From the NCBI RefSeq assembly GCF_900105945.1, contig NZ_FNSO01000004.1:3410001-3474000 (forward strand): a DNA stretch of 64,000 nucleotides, given 5' to 3'. Shown one piece after another: positions 8,418 to 17,300 of this stretch; positions within the stretch are counted from its first letter, which is position 1, and each line of letters starts with the position of its first letter. The DNA is from Amycolatopsis tolypomycina. GTDB taxonomy: Bacteria > Actinomycetota > Actinomycetes > Mycobacteriales > Pseudonocardiaceae. The translations under genes and the position numbers were made by a program. Under the pieces are notes generated by a model. It was given only the letters and a program-made list of their open reading frames with translations, was not told the origin of the DNA and made no database searches.

Positions 8418-11400
8418 CTACTGCGCCGCCCCGAGGTCGAGCCGGGCGACGATGTGCGCGGCCAGCGCCGACGGGCTGGCGTCCTGGCGCATCTGCTTGG
8501 GCGTGACCCGGATGTCGAACTCCCGGTTGATCCGGGTGCTCAGCTCCAGTGCCATCAGGGAGTCGAGGCCGTGGTCGGTCAGCGACCGGTCCGGATCGAG
8601 GCCCGCGGCGTCGACCCGGAGGATTTCCGCCGCGTGCGCGGTGAGGTGCTGCTCCAGGAACCGCTGCCGGGCCGCCGGGTCGGCGGTCCGCAGCTCCGCC
8701 AGCACGGGGTACCCGGCGGTGTCGCCGCCCTGATCGGCGTCGCGGTCGGCGGGGATGGCGGCGAAGAACGGCGAGGTGCGGATCTTCTCCGCGAACATCG
8801 CCTGCCAGCCCGCGTCCAGGATCGCCAGGTAGCCCGCGCGGGCCCGGTCGCGGCGCAGCAGCGCGTCGCAGGCCTTCACGCCTTCGTCCGGGTCGATCAT
8901 GGCGTTGCCGCGGTCGGCGAACATCGTGCCGCGCCCGTGCTCGGCCCACGCGCCCCAGTTGACGCTCAGCGCGGGCAGCCCGTGTCCGCGCCGCCAGGTG
9001 GTGAGGCCGTCCAGCAGGGCGTTGGCCGAGGCGTAGCAGGCTTGGCCGGCGAAGCCGACCAGTGCCGAGGCGGAGGAGAACCCGAACCACCAGTCCAGCT
9101 CGCTGTCCGCGCACGCTTCGTGCAGGCGCAGCGCACCCCGCACCTTCGGCGCCCACACCCGCTCGACCAGCGCGTCGTCCACGCCGGTGATCGCCGCGTC
9201 GTCGACCACCGCGGCGGCGTGGACGACTCCGCGCAGGGGCAGGCCGGTGGCGGTGGCGGCGCGCACCAGTTCCCCGGCGGTGCCCGCCGCGGCGATGTCC
9301 CCGCGCACCACCTCGATGTCGGCACCGCCCGCGCGCAGCTCGTCGATGGTCGCCTGCGCCTCGGTGGAGGGGGCCGAGCGGCCGTTGAGGATGACGCGGC
9401 CGGCGCCCTCCCCGGCGAACCACCGGGCGATGATCAGGCCGAGGCCGCCCAGGCCGCCGGTGACGACGTACGCGCCGTCCGCCCGGATCACCGGGACGTC
9501 GTCCGGCCGGACGACCGCTTCGCCCTCGCCGTGCTGGGGGACGGCGAGGACGAGCTTGCCGACGTGGCCGCCCGAGGCGAGCGTGCGGAACGCGGAGGCG
9601 GCCTCGGCCAGCGGGTACGTGGTGTGCGGAACCGGGGTGAGCGCGCCCGCGGCGAGCAGCTCGTGGACCTCGCGGAGGATCCCGCCGAGGTGCTCGTAGG
9701 GCAGCACGCCGAGGTCGACGCTGTGCAGGGAGATGTTGCGGCGGAACGGGAAGAGCCCGATGCGCGCGTCGGCGTAGATGTCCTTCTTGCCCAGTTCGAC
9801 GAACCGGCCGCCGATGCGCAGCAGGTCCAGGCCGGCGCGCTGGGCGGCGCCGGTGAGCGAGTTGAGCACCACGTCCACCCCTTCGCCGCCGGTCAGCTCG
9901 CGGATCCGGTCGGCGAAGTCGGTGGAGCGGGAGTCGAAGACGTGCTCGATGCCCAGGTCGCGCAGGTACTGCCGCTTCGCGTCGGTGCCCGCGGTGGCGT
10001 AGATCTCCGCGCCGAGGTGGCGGGCCACGGCGATGGCCGCGAGGCCGACGCCACCGGTCGCCGAGTGGATCAGCACCCGTTCGCCGGCGCCGAGCCCGCT
10101 CAGCCGGTGCAGGCCGTACCAGGCGGTGGCGAACACGCTGGGCCGGGCCGCGGCCGCCGCGAACGTGACGTCGTCGGGGATCCGGTTGGCCTTGCAGGCG
10201 GGCACCACCGCGAACGCGTGGAACGCGCCGGGGTGCATGGCCGCCACCCGGTCGCCGGCCCGGAACGCGGTGACGTCCGCACCGACGGCGACGACCGTGC
10301 CCGCGCAGTCGAAGCCGAACGGCATCGGGCTGCCGTCGACGGTCTTGTAGAGGCCCATCGCGTTGAGCACGTCCGCGTAGTTCAGGCCGAAGGCCTCGAC
10401 CCGGATCTCGAGCTCGTCCGGCGCGAGCGCGCGCGGCTCGGCCGCGACCAGCTCCAGGCTGCCGAGATCACCGGCGTGCCGGGCGGCCAGTGCGTACCGG
10501 TCCCGGCCGTGGCGGATCGGGCGCACCCGGCGGTCACCGTCGTGCAGCGGCGCGACCTTGAGCCGGGCCAGGAACAGCTCGCCGCCGCGCAGGGCCACCT
10601 CGTCGGCGTCGCCGTTCGCCCCGAGCAGCTCGGCCACCCGCCGGGGCGCGGTCGCGGCGTCGGTGTCGAGGTGGCAGATCGCCAGCTCCGGGTGCTCGTG
10701 ACCGATCACCCGGCACAGGCCGCGCAGGGCGGTCTGCTCCAGGTTCAGCCCGTCGCCCGCGCCCACCTGCTGGGCGTCGCGGGTGAGGACCCACAGCCGG
10801 GGCCGGTGTCCGTCGGTGCGCTCCACCAGCGACCGGACCAGGCCGATCAGCCGTTTCACCCGCCGCTGCGCGCGTTCCACGGCGTCGTGGCCGGCGGTGC
10901 CGGTCGGTGCCGGGCACACCACGACGAGCCCCTGTGGCGCCTGCGTGGCCAGGTGCGCCTCCAGGTCGTCCGCCGTGACGTCCAGCGTCAGGTGGGTGGT
11001 CCCGGCGCCCAGCGCCGAGGTCAGCTCGGCGGCAAACGGCTCCGGGGCCGCGGCCGGCTCGGTCAGGACCAGCCACGGGCCGGCGGCGGCCGCGGGCTGC
11101 GGAAAGTCGGCACGGTCCCAGCCGACCGCGAGCAGGCGCTCGGCCAGCCGCCGGTCGGTGGTGGCCAGGCGGATGCCGGTGACCTCGGCGACCACGGCGC
11201 CGTCCTCGTCGAGCAACGCGACATCGCCGACGGCGAGCTGCTCGTCGAGCCGGCGCAGCCGGGCCAGGCAGTAGCGGGCGCGGTGGGGGTCGCGGTGCAC
11301 GCGCAGCGCCCCGGCCCCCACCGGGAAGGCGTCGCGGATCAGCGCCGGGTGCGCCGCCAGCGTCTGCAGGCAGCCGTCCAGCAGGACCGGGTGCATCCCG

Positions 11401-14400
11401 TAGGAGCCGAGGTCGCCGCGCACCGCCGCGGGCAGGGCCAGCTCGGCCAGCACGGTCTGCCCGACGCCCGGCTCCTCGGACAGGTGCAGCGCGACCAGGG
11501 CGGCGAACGCGTCCCCGTGCCGGACACCGGCCCCGTGGAACTTGGCGTAGGCCGCCCGCGGGGACAGTGACCCGGGGTGGGCGGCGAGCAGCCCGGCGAC
11601 GTCGAGCCGGTCCGGCTCGGCCGCCGTGCGCACCCGCAGGGTCCCGGTGGCCAGCAGCGTCGGGTCCTCGCCGTCGCGGCGGGTCAGCGACTCGAACCGC
11701 ACGACGCCGTCGCCCGCGGGGCGCGTCCGCGAGGACACGACGGTGTGCTCGTCGAGGTGCAGCATCTCGTGGATGGTCAGGTCGGCCACTTCGACCGTGT
11801 CGAGGCCGGCGCCGAACACGGTCTTCGCCGCGGCGAGGCCCATTTCGCAGTAGGCCGCGCCCGGCAGCACCGGCTGGTCGTGGACCTGGTGGTCGGCCAG
11901 GTAGCGCAGGTCGCGGCCGCTGATCGTGGCCTGCCAGGTGTGCTCGTCGCCGGCGTCGACCGGGTGGACGTGCACGCCGAGCAGCGGGTGCGCGTCGACC
12001 CGCGCGCCGGGCTTCCGCACCCGCAGTGCCAGCACGCCCAGGTCGGTGCCCGCCCACGCCGGCAGCGGCACGTCGACCAGGTCGCCCGCCGGGTAGGCGC
12101 GCGCCCAGTCGACCGGGACACCGCTGCAGTGCAGGTCGGCGAGCCGGGGCAGCAGGCCGGTGGACTGGTCGCCGTCGCGGCGCAGGGTGGGCACGGCCGT
12201 CGCGTCGCGGCCGATCGACTTCGCCGTTTCGGTGATCGCGTGGATCAGCAGCGGGTGCGGGGACAGCTCGACGAAGATCCGGTGCCCGTCCAGCACGGCG
12301 GCGGTGACCGCGTCGGCGAAGCGGACCGGACGGCGCAGGTTGTGCACCCAGTACCCGGCGTCGAACGCGGCGGGCTTCTTCGGGTCGTCCAGCACGGTGC
12401 CGTAGACCGGCACGGTCGCCGCGGCCGGGGCGAGGTCCTCCAGCCGCTCGGCCAGCTCGTCGAGGATCGGGTCGACGTGCGGGGAGTGTGAGGCGTAGTC
12501 CACCGCGATCCGGCGGGCGTGCAGGTCGCGGGCCTCCCAGCCGGCCACCAGTTCGTCGACCCGGGCGGGGTTGCCCGCCACGACCGTGGATCCGGCGGAG
12601 GCGATCACCGCGACGGTGACGTCCTCGATGCCCGCGGCGGCCAGCTCGGCCGCGACTTCCTGGTGCGGCAGCTCGATGGTGGCCATGGCGCCGCCGCCCG
12701 CGATCCGGGTGATCAGCCGGGACCGGCGGCAGATCACCTTCACCCCGTCGTCGGGGGCCAGGGCGCCCGCGACCACCGACGCGGCGGTCTCGCCGAGCGA
12801 GTGCCCGATCACCGCGGCGGGCTCGACCCCGCGCGACCGCCAGGCGGCCGCGAGGGCGACCTGCACGGCGAAGATCGTCGGCTGGACCTTCTCGATGCCG
12901 GTGACGGTCTCGTCGGCCACCAGCTCGGCACGCACGGAGAACCCGGCCTCGCGGGCGATCAGCGGCTCCAGCTCGTCGATCATCGCGCCGAACGCGGGCT
13001 CGGTCTCCAGCAGCACCCGGCCCATGCCCGCCCACTGCGAGCCCTGGCCGGAGAACACCCACACCGGCGCCCCGCTGTGGCTGCCGACCGTGCCGGACAC
13101 CAGGCCCGGCGCGGGCCGCGCCGCCGCGGCCGCGGTCAGCTGCCCGGCCAGCTCGCCGTGCGACGACGCCAGGGCGACGAGCCGCTCCGCCCGGTGCTCC
13201 CGGCCGCGGGCGAGGGTCCGGCCGATGTCGGCCAGCGGCACCGACCGGCCCGCGTCCGACAGCCACTGCGCCACGCGACCCGCGGTTTCCGCCAAGGCCT
13301 GCGGGGTGCTTCCGGACAGGAGGACGGGAAACGCTTTCTCCGCCGGGGCGGGGAGCACGACCGGAACCGCGGTGTCCGGGGCTTCTTCGAGGACGACGTG
13401 GACGTTGGTGCCGCTGAACCCGTAGGAGGAGACCGACGCCAGCCGCGGCGAGCCGTTCGCGTGCCACTCGCGCAGCTCGGTGGGGACGTACAACCGCGTC
13501 CCGTCCGGGGAGATGTCCGGGTTCCATTCGGTGAAGTGCAGATTGCCCGGAATCTTCCTGTGCCGCAACGACATCACGGCCTTGATGAGCCCGGCCACGC
13601 CGGACACCGACTCGGTGTGCCCGATGTTGGTCTTGACCGAGCCCAGCGCGCACGGCTTGTCGCCCGCGCCGTACACGGCGGACAGCGCGCGGAACTCCAC
13701 CGGGTCGCCGGTGGGCGTGCCGGGCCCGTGCGCCTCGACCAGTTCGACCGCGGACGGGTCGACGGCGGCGGCGCGCAGGGCGCTGCGCTGCACGGCTTCC
13801 TGCGCGGTCGCGGAGGGGACGACGATGTTGTCGGAGCGGCCGTCGGCGTTGGCCGCCGAGCCGCGGATGACGGCGAGGACCCGGTTGCCGTCGCGCAGTG
13901 CGTCGTCGAGCCGCTGCAGCGCGACGACCGCGCACCCCTCGCTGCGGACGAACCCGTCGGCCGCGGCGTCGAACGCGGCGCACCGGCCGTGGGGCGAGAG
14001 CATCGACCACTGCGAGAACAGGACGCCGACCTCCGGGCCCAGCTGCAGCATCGCCGCGCCGGCGAGAGCCAGGTCGGACTCCCCGGCACGCAGGCTCTGG
14101 CAGCCGAGGTGCACCGACAACAGGCCCGAGGAGCAGGCGGTGTCCACGGCCACGGCGGGCCCGTGCAGCCCGAGCAGGTAGGACACCCGGCCCGCGCCGA
14201 CGGAGTGCGCGTTGCCGGTCATCACGTACGGGTTGTCCACGAGCGAGTCGTCGAACGTCCGCAGCAGGTAGTCGTGGTGCGCGAGGCCGAAGAAGACACC
14301 GGTCTGCGACCCCTTGAGCGAACCGGGCGCGATGCCCGCGTGCTCCAGCGCCTCCCAGGCCACCTGGGTCAGCATCCGGTGCTGCGGGTCCATCGCCTCG

Positions 14401-14696
14401 GCTTCGTACTCGGTGATGCCGAAGGCGGCGGTGTCGAAGCCGCCGATGTCGTCGAGGAACCCGCCCCAGCGGGACACGGTGCGGCCGGGCACGCCGGGTT
14501 GCGGGTCGTAGACCTCGTCCGCGGCCCAGCGCTCCGGCGGGACCTCGCGGACGGCGTTGCCGCCGCGCTCGAGCAGGCTCCAGAGCCCGGCGGGGGAGTC
14601 GATCCCGCCGGCGAACCGGCACCCGATGCCCACGATCGCGATCGGCTCGACGGCGGCGCCCCGCCTCTGGTCGGTTTTGGTGGTGGTGTCAGGCAT
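8418..14696 (-). CDS. type I polyketide synthase, KS-AT-DH-ER-KR-ACP
   Basis: This 2092-residue single-module, fully reducing synthase carries KS (about 18-440; Cys188 in DTACSSG, His323 in EAHGPGT, His360 in NIGHTE), AT (545-825; Ser633 in GHSLGE, and YASH at 734-737, which usually indicates methylmalonyl-CoA), DH (900-1190; His936, Asp1107, Gln1111; the Gly of HxxxGxxxxP is Asp940), ER (1395-1720; nucleotide motif HSATGGVG), KR (1740-1925; GGLGGLG, Ser1874 region, Tyr1888, VDD suggesting B-type) and ACP (2005-2090; Ser2046 in GLDSL). There is no loading domain or thioesterase. The layout resembles mycobacterial MAS/Pks2-type iterative enzymes, so it probably makes a reduced, perhaps methyl-branched chain. 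The start at 14696 overlaps the P450 stop by eight bases. Confidence 0.95.
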   Translation of the reverse strand: MPDTTTKTDQRRGAAVEPIAIVGIGCRFAGGIDSPAGLWSLLERGGNAVREVPPERWAADEVYDPQPGVPGRTVSRWGGFLDDIGGFDTAAFGITEYEAEAMDPQHRMLTQVAWEALEHAGIAPGSLKGSQTGVFFGLAHHDYLLRTFDDSLVDNPYVMTGNAHSVGAGRVSYLLGLHGPAVAVDTACSSGLLSVHLGCQSLRAGESDLALAGAAMLQLGPEVGVLFSQWSMLSPHGRCAAFDAAADGFVRSEGCAVVALQRLDDALRDGNRVLAVIRGSAANADGRSDNIVVPSATAQEAVQRSALRAAAVDPSAVELVEAHGPGTPTGDPVEFRALSAVYGAGDKPCALGSVKTNIGHTESVSGVAGLIKAVMSLRHRKIPGNLHFTEWNPDISPDGTRLYVPTELREWHANGSPRLASVSSYGFSGTNVHVVLEEAPDTAVPVVLPAPAEKAFPVLLSGSTPQALAETAGRVAQWLSDAGRSVPLADIGRTLARGREHRAERLVALASSHGELAGQLTAAAAARPAPGLVSGTVGSHSGAPVWVFSGQGSQWAGMGRVLLETEPAFGAMIDELEPLIAREAGFSVRAELVADETVTGIEKVQPTIFAVQVALAAAWRSRGVEPAAVIGHSLGETAASVVAGALAPDDGVKVICRRSRLITRIAGGGAMATIELPHQEVAAELAAAGIEDVTVAVIASAGSTVVAGNPARVDELVAGWEARDLHARRIAVDYASHSPHVDPILDELAERLEDLAPAAATVPVYGTVLDDPKKPAAFDAGYWVHNLRRPVRFADAVTAAVLDGHRIFVELSPHPLLIHAITETAKSIGRDATAVPTLRRDGDQSTGLLPRLADLHCSGVPVDWARAYPAGDLVDVPLPAWAGTDLGVLALRVRKPGARVDAHPLLGVHVHPVDAGDEHTWQATISGRDLRYLADHQVHDQPVLPGAAYCEMGLAAAKTVFGAGLDTVEVADLTIHEMLHLDEHTVVSSRTRPAGDGVVRFESLTRRDGEDPTLLATGTLRVRTAAEPDRLDVAGLLAAHPGSLSPRAAYAKFHGAGVRHGDAFAALVALHLSEEPGVGQTVLAELALPAAVRGDLGSYGMHPVLLDGCLQTLAAHPALIRDAFPVGAGALRVHRDPHRARYCLARLRRLDEQLAVGDVALLDEDGAVVAEVTGIRLATTDRRLAERLLAVGWDRADFPQPAAAAGPWLVLTEPAAAPEPFAAELTSALGAGTTHLTLDVTADDLEAHLATQAPQGLVVVCPAPTGTAGHDAVERAQRRVKRLIGLVRSLVERTDGHRPRLWVLTRDAQQVGAGDGLNLEQTALRGLCRVIGHEHPELAICHLDTDAATAPRRVAELLGANGDADEVALRGGELFLARLKVAPLHDGDRRVRPIRHGRDRYALAARHAGDLGSLELVAAEPRALAPDELEIRVEAFGLNYADVLNAMGLYKTVDGSPMPFGFDCAGTVVAVGADVTAFRAGDRVAAMHPGAFHAFAVVPACKANRIPDDVTFAAAAARPSVFATAWYGLHRLSGLGAGERVLIHSATGGVGLAAIAVARHLGAEIYATAGTDAKRQYLRDLGIEHVFDSRSTDFADRIRELTGGEGVDVVLNSLTGAAQRAGLDLLRIGGRFVELGKKDIYADARIGLFPFRRNISLHSVDLGVLPYEHLGGILREVHELLAAGALTPVPHTTYPLAEAASAFRTLASGGHVGKLVLAVPQHGEGEAVVRPDDVPVIRADGAYVVTGGLGGLGLIIARWFAGEGAGRVILNGRSAPSTEAQATIDELRAGGADIEVVRGDIAAAGTAGELVRAATATGLPLRGVVHAAAVVDDAAITGVDDALVERVWAPKVRGALRLHEACADSELDWWFGFSSASALVGFAGQACYASANALLDGLTTWRRGHGLPALSVNWGAWAEHGRGTMFADRGNAMIDPDEGVKACDALLRRDRARAGYLAILDAGWQAMFAEKIRTSPFFAAIPADRDADQGGDTAGYPVLAELRTADPAARQRFLEQHLTAHAAEILRVDAAGLDPDRSLTDHGLDSLMALELSTRINREFDIRVTPKQMRQDASPSALAAHIVARLDLGAAQ

Positions 14697-16107
14697 GGGC
14701 CGGCTCGCTCCCATCGGTGTCGATCGGGGTGACGATCATGGGCAGGCTGTTCGGGCGCGGCATCGCCGCGGCGACCCGGCGCACGGTGTGGCCGGGTGCC
14801 GGGACCAGCCGCCAGCGGCCGAGGATGGTCGCCAGCGCGATGACCGCCTTGGCCTGGGCGTAGGGCTCGCCGATGCAGCGGCGGTTGCCCTCGCCGAACG
14901 GGAGGAAGGCAGTGCGGTGCGGGAGGTCCTCGCGGTCGACGAGCCAGCGTCCGGGGTGGAACCGGTCCGGATCGGGGAACGCCGCGCCGTCCCGGTGCAG
15001 GTCGATCTGGCTGAACATGACGTCCGCGCCCGCGGCCAGCGGAATGCCGTCGACCACCACCGGTTCCTCCGCGCGGCGGAAGAGCATCAGCAGCGAGTAC
15101 CGGCGCAGGACCTCGTTCACCACGGCGCGGGTGTAGGTCAGCTGCTCGATGTCGGCGTACTCCGCGGGGCGCCCGCCGAGCACGTCCCGCAGTTCGGCGC
15201 GCAGCTTCGCCTCGACCTCGGGGTGCCGGGACAGCTCGTGGAACGCCCAGGTGAGGGTGGCGGCCGTGGTCTCGGTGCCCGCCATCATGATCGACACCAG
15301 CTCGTCGCGGATGAGGTCGTCGCCCATCGCCTCGCCGGTGTCCGGGTCGCGGGCGGCGCGCAGGTGCGAAAGCAGGTCGGTCCCGTCGGCGCTCTTGTCG
15401 GTGCGCACCACGTGGTCGACGGCGGCGCGCAGCCGGTTCGCGGCGTCGAGGAAGCGCCGGTCGAACCCGGTGACCTTGCACAGCCAGGCGGGCAGCACGG
15501 TGCGGGCGACCATGCCGTAGGTGAAGATCGGCAGCGAGCGGATGATCTCCCGCACGACGTCACCGGGCAGGCTGCCGGAGAACATCGACCGCACGATGGT
15601 GGTCAGCGTCAGCTCGATCATGGCCTGCTGCACGACGACCTGCTGCCCCGGCTGCCAGGATTCGGCCAGCGCCTGTGACTCGGCGGTCATGATCTGCGCG
15701 TAGGAGGCGATCATCTGCCGGTGGAACAGCGGCTGGATCAGGCGTCGCTGGCGGCGGTGCAGCGCGCGGTCGGAGGCCAGCAAACCGTTGCCGCTCAACG
15801 GGTGCACGGCCTCCCACACCATTCCCTTGCCGAACGAGCGGGCCTCCTTCACCAGCACCTGGTGCGCGAGGCGCGCGGTGGTGAGGAAGTAGATCGGCCG
15901 CTTGCCGATGTAGAGCTGCACCACGTCGCCGCGGGCACGCAGGTCGGCGAAGAAGTCGAAGGGGTTGCGCATGAGCGGCCAGATGTGGCCGATCATGGGC
16001 AGCCGGCCGGGTGCCACCGGCACCGTCCGGGCTGGTGGTTCCGGTCCTGGTTCCGTCCCGCTGAACGGGCACGCTGGTGTCTGCTGCGCAGCCGAGTCGT
16101 CGCTCAT
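14689..16107 (-). CDS. cytochrome P450, 472 aa, first gene of the cluster operon
   Basis: This P450 is longer than the two others in the operon and of the membrane-P450-like subtype, with an N-terminal APGRLPMIGHIW proline-rich segment. The I-helix is MMAGTETTAATL, ExxR is EVLRRY, and the heme loop is FGEGNRRCIGEPYA. The N-terminal 30 residues look disordered and contain no clear anchor. I chose the ATG at 16107 over one nine codons upstream because GGGGAAG lies five bases before it. It is the first gene after a 600-base leader region, and translation of the synthase starts inside its stop region. It is probably a tailoring oxidase of the polyketide. Confidence 0.93.
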   Translation of the reverse strand: MSDDSAAQQTPACPFSGTEPGPEPPARTVPVAPGRLPMIGHIWPLMRNPFDFFADLRARGDVVQLYIGKRPIYFLTTARLAHQVLVKEARSFGKGMVWEAVHPLSGNGLLASDRALHRRQRRLIQPLFHRQMIASYAQIMTAESQALAESWQPGQQVVVQQAMIELTLTTIVRSMFSGSLPGDVVREIIRSLPIFTYGMVARTVLPAWLCKVTGFDRRFLDAANRLRAAVDHVVRTDKSADGTDLLSHLRAARDPDTGEAMGDDLIRDELVSIMMAGTETTAATLTWAFHELSRHPEVEAKLRAELRDVLGGRPAEYADIEQLTYTRAVVNEVLRRYSLLMLFRRAEEPVVVDGIPLAAGADVMFSQIDLHRDGAAFPDPDRFHPGRWLVDREDLPHRTAFLPFGEGNRRCIGEPYAQAKAVIALATILGRWRLVPAPGHTVRRVAAAMPRPNSLPMIVTPIDTDGSEPAHA

Positions 16108-16679
16108 TCGCTTCCCCACCGAATCCGGCGCCACCCCAGGCGCGATTGTGAAGCGTCACGGAAAGGCGATGGTTCACCCGGAAAAGGGCGCGCTCAATGC
16201 ACTCGAACCCATCTCGTGATCGGTGAGAACCGGGACGCCCCATCGCTGCCAAATTCATACTTGGCCGCGTCGAGCCGCGTCAACAAAACGCGCGACGTCG
16301 ATGATCGACCGGACCGGATTCGACAGTCTCAACCGTGGGTGGAAACCCGGCTACTGGGGGAGTTCGTGAGAGATTGTCCGGATTTTGTTCCCTCGATTGG
16401 CGGTTTCTCGGGGAATTTTAGTGATTCGGGTCATATGGGACCGGTGGTGATCCACCGGTGTTGCTCCATTCGGAGCACGCCGCTCCGGTGCCTCGGTCCA
16501 GTCGCGCAGTCGGTGCGTGCCATCAATTGTCGTCCGGCAATGGTCTCGTTCGGCAATTCCGGTACCCGGCAAGTCCGATTGCCGCGGAAACGCGGATCTC
16601 GCGAAAGCCGTGATCCGGAAAACGCCGTGCCCGACCTCGGTCACGGCGGCCGGGGTGACGGGGGACACCCCCGCTAGTT
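16108..16679. promoter_or_regulatory. divergent control region between polyketide operon and TetR/MFS genes
   Basis: About 570 bases without a convincing gene. Part of it (roughly 16190-16640) has visibly lower GC than the flanks, as expected for promoters. Both the minus-strand biosynthetic operon and the plus-strand TetR gene must start here. I could not fix the -35/-10 boxes for the operon. A 105-codon open frame on the minus strand (16351-16668) lacks a ribosome binding site and familiar sequence. Confidence 0.5.
16440..16459. repeat. inverted repeat upstream of the polyketide operon
   Basis: ACCGGTGG, TGAT, CCACCGGT: perfect 8-base arms with a 4-base loop, about 330 bases before the operon start. 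It could be a regulator site or a hairpin. Confidence 0.4.
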
Positions 16680-16696
16680 AGTGGTTAGTAACTACT
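16680..16696. promoter_or_regulatory. putative TetR operator
   Basis: AGTGGTTAGTAACTACT is a 17-base palindrome around a central G with one mismatched pair (8-base arms). It lies 20 bases before the TetR start, where autorepression would be expected. An overlapping pair TAGTTA/TAACTA with an 8-base spacer starts at 16675. Confidence 0.6.
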
Positions 16697-16715
16697 TCCT
16701 GCTAGCCTTGCCGCC

Positions 16716-17300
16716 ATGAAGACCGGTGCCGCCGAGCGCATGTCCGCCCAGCAGCGACGCGAGCAGTTGCTGGAGCTGGCGGCCGAGGAGTTCGCCGCGG
16801 CCGGGCTGCACGGCGCCTCGATGGAGGAGCTCGCCCGCCGGGCGGGGATCTCGCAGGCCTACGTGTTCCGCTTGTTCGGCACCAAGAAAGCCCTGTTCCT
16901 GCAAGTGGTGCAGCGTGCGTTCACCCGGCTCGTCGACGGGATGGACCGCGCCGCCGTCGACACCTCCGGGGTCGACTCGGTCGCGGTCATGGGCCGGTTC
17001 TACGACCGCGCACTGGCCGACCGCACCGGGCTGCTGGTGCAGCTGCAGGCCTTCGCCGCCTGCGGTGACCGCGAGGTCCGCGAGGTCGTGCGCGAGCAGA
17101 TGGCCGGGATGTGGGCGGCGGCCGCCGGGCACACCGGCCTGCCGCCGGTGGCGGTGAAGAGCTTCGTCGCCTACGGGATGTTGCTCAACGTCGCCGCCGC
17201 GCTGGACATCGACGACGTCGACGCGGAGTGGGCCCGCGGCCTCCGCACGCGGATCCACGCGGGACTGTTCGACCACCTGACCGAGGAGAACAACCAGTGA
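16716..17300 (+). CDS. TetR family regulator of the cluster exporter
   Basis: The N-terminal helix-turn-helix is typical (RREQLLELAAEEF, then MEELARRAGISQAYVFRLFGTKKALF, about residues 14-60). The C-terminal ligand domain is all-helical. The protein has 194 residues, a normal length. A second in-frame ATG at 16740 is an alternative start; neither has a strong ribosome binding site. The gene overlaps the following MFS gene by four bases (GTGA), the usual arrangement of a repressor and the exporter it controls, and a palindrome stands 20 bases upstream. It is divergent to the polyketide operon, so the ligand may be the polyketide or an intermediate (inferred). Confidence 0.9.
   Translation: MKTGAAERMSAQQRREQLLELAAEEFAAAGLHGASMEELARRAGISQAYVFRLFGTKKALFLQVVQRAFTRLVDGMDRAAVDTSGVDSVAVMGRFYDRALADRTGLLVQLQAFAACGDREVREVVREQMAGMWAAAAGHTGLPPVAVKSFVAYGMLLNVAAALDIDDVDAEWARGLRTRIHAGLFDHLTEENNQ

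Noticed and set aside
8313..11570. 1085-codon open frame on the plus strand opposite the polyketide synthase
   Set aside because: It mirrors the codon pattern of a highly GC-biased gene on the other strand; low-complexity Arg/Gly/Val-rich translation without any domain, while the minus strand gives a perfect synthase.
10534..14622. 1362-codon minus-strand frame within the synthase
   Set aside because: Second frame of the same strand; Arg/Pro/Gly-rich, no recognisable domain.
16351..16668. 105-codon minus-strand open frame in the polyketide leader
   Set aside because: No ribosome binding site, no familiar sequence, atypical composition; treated as control region.
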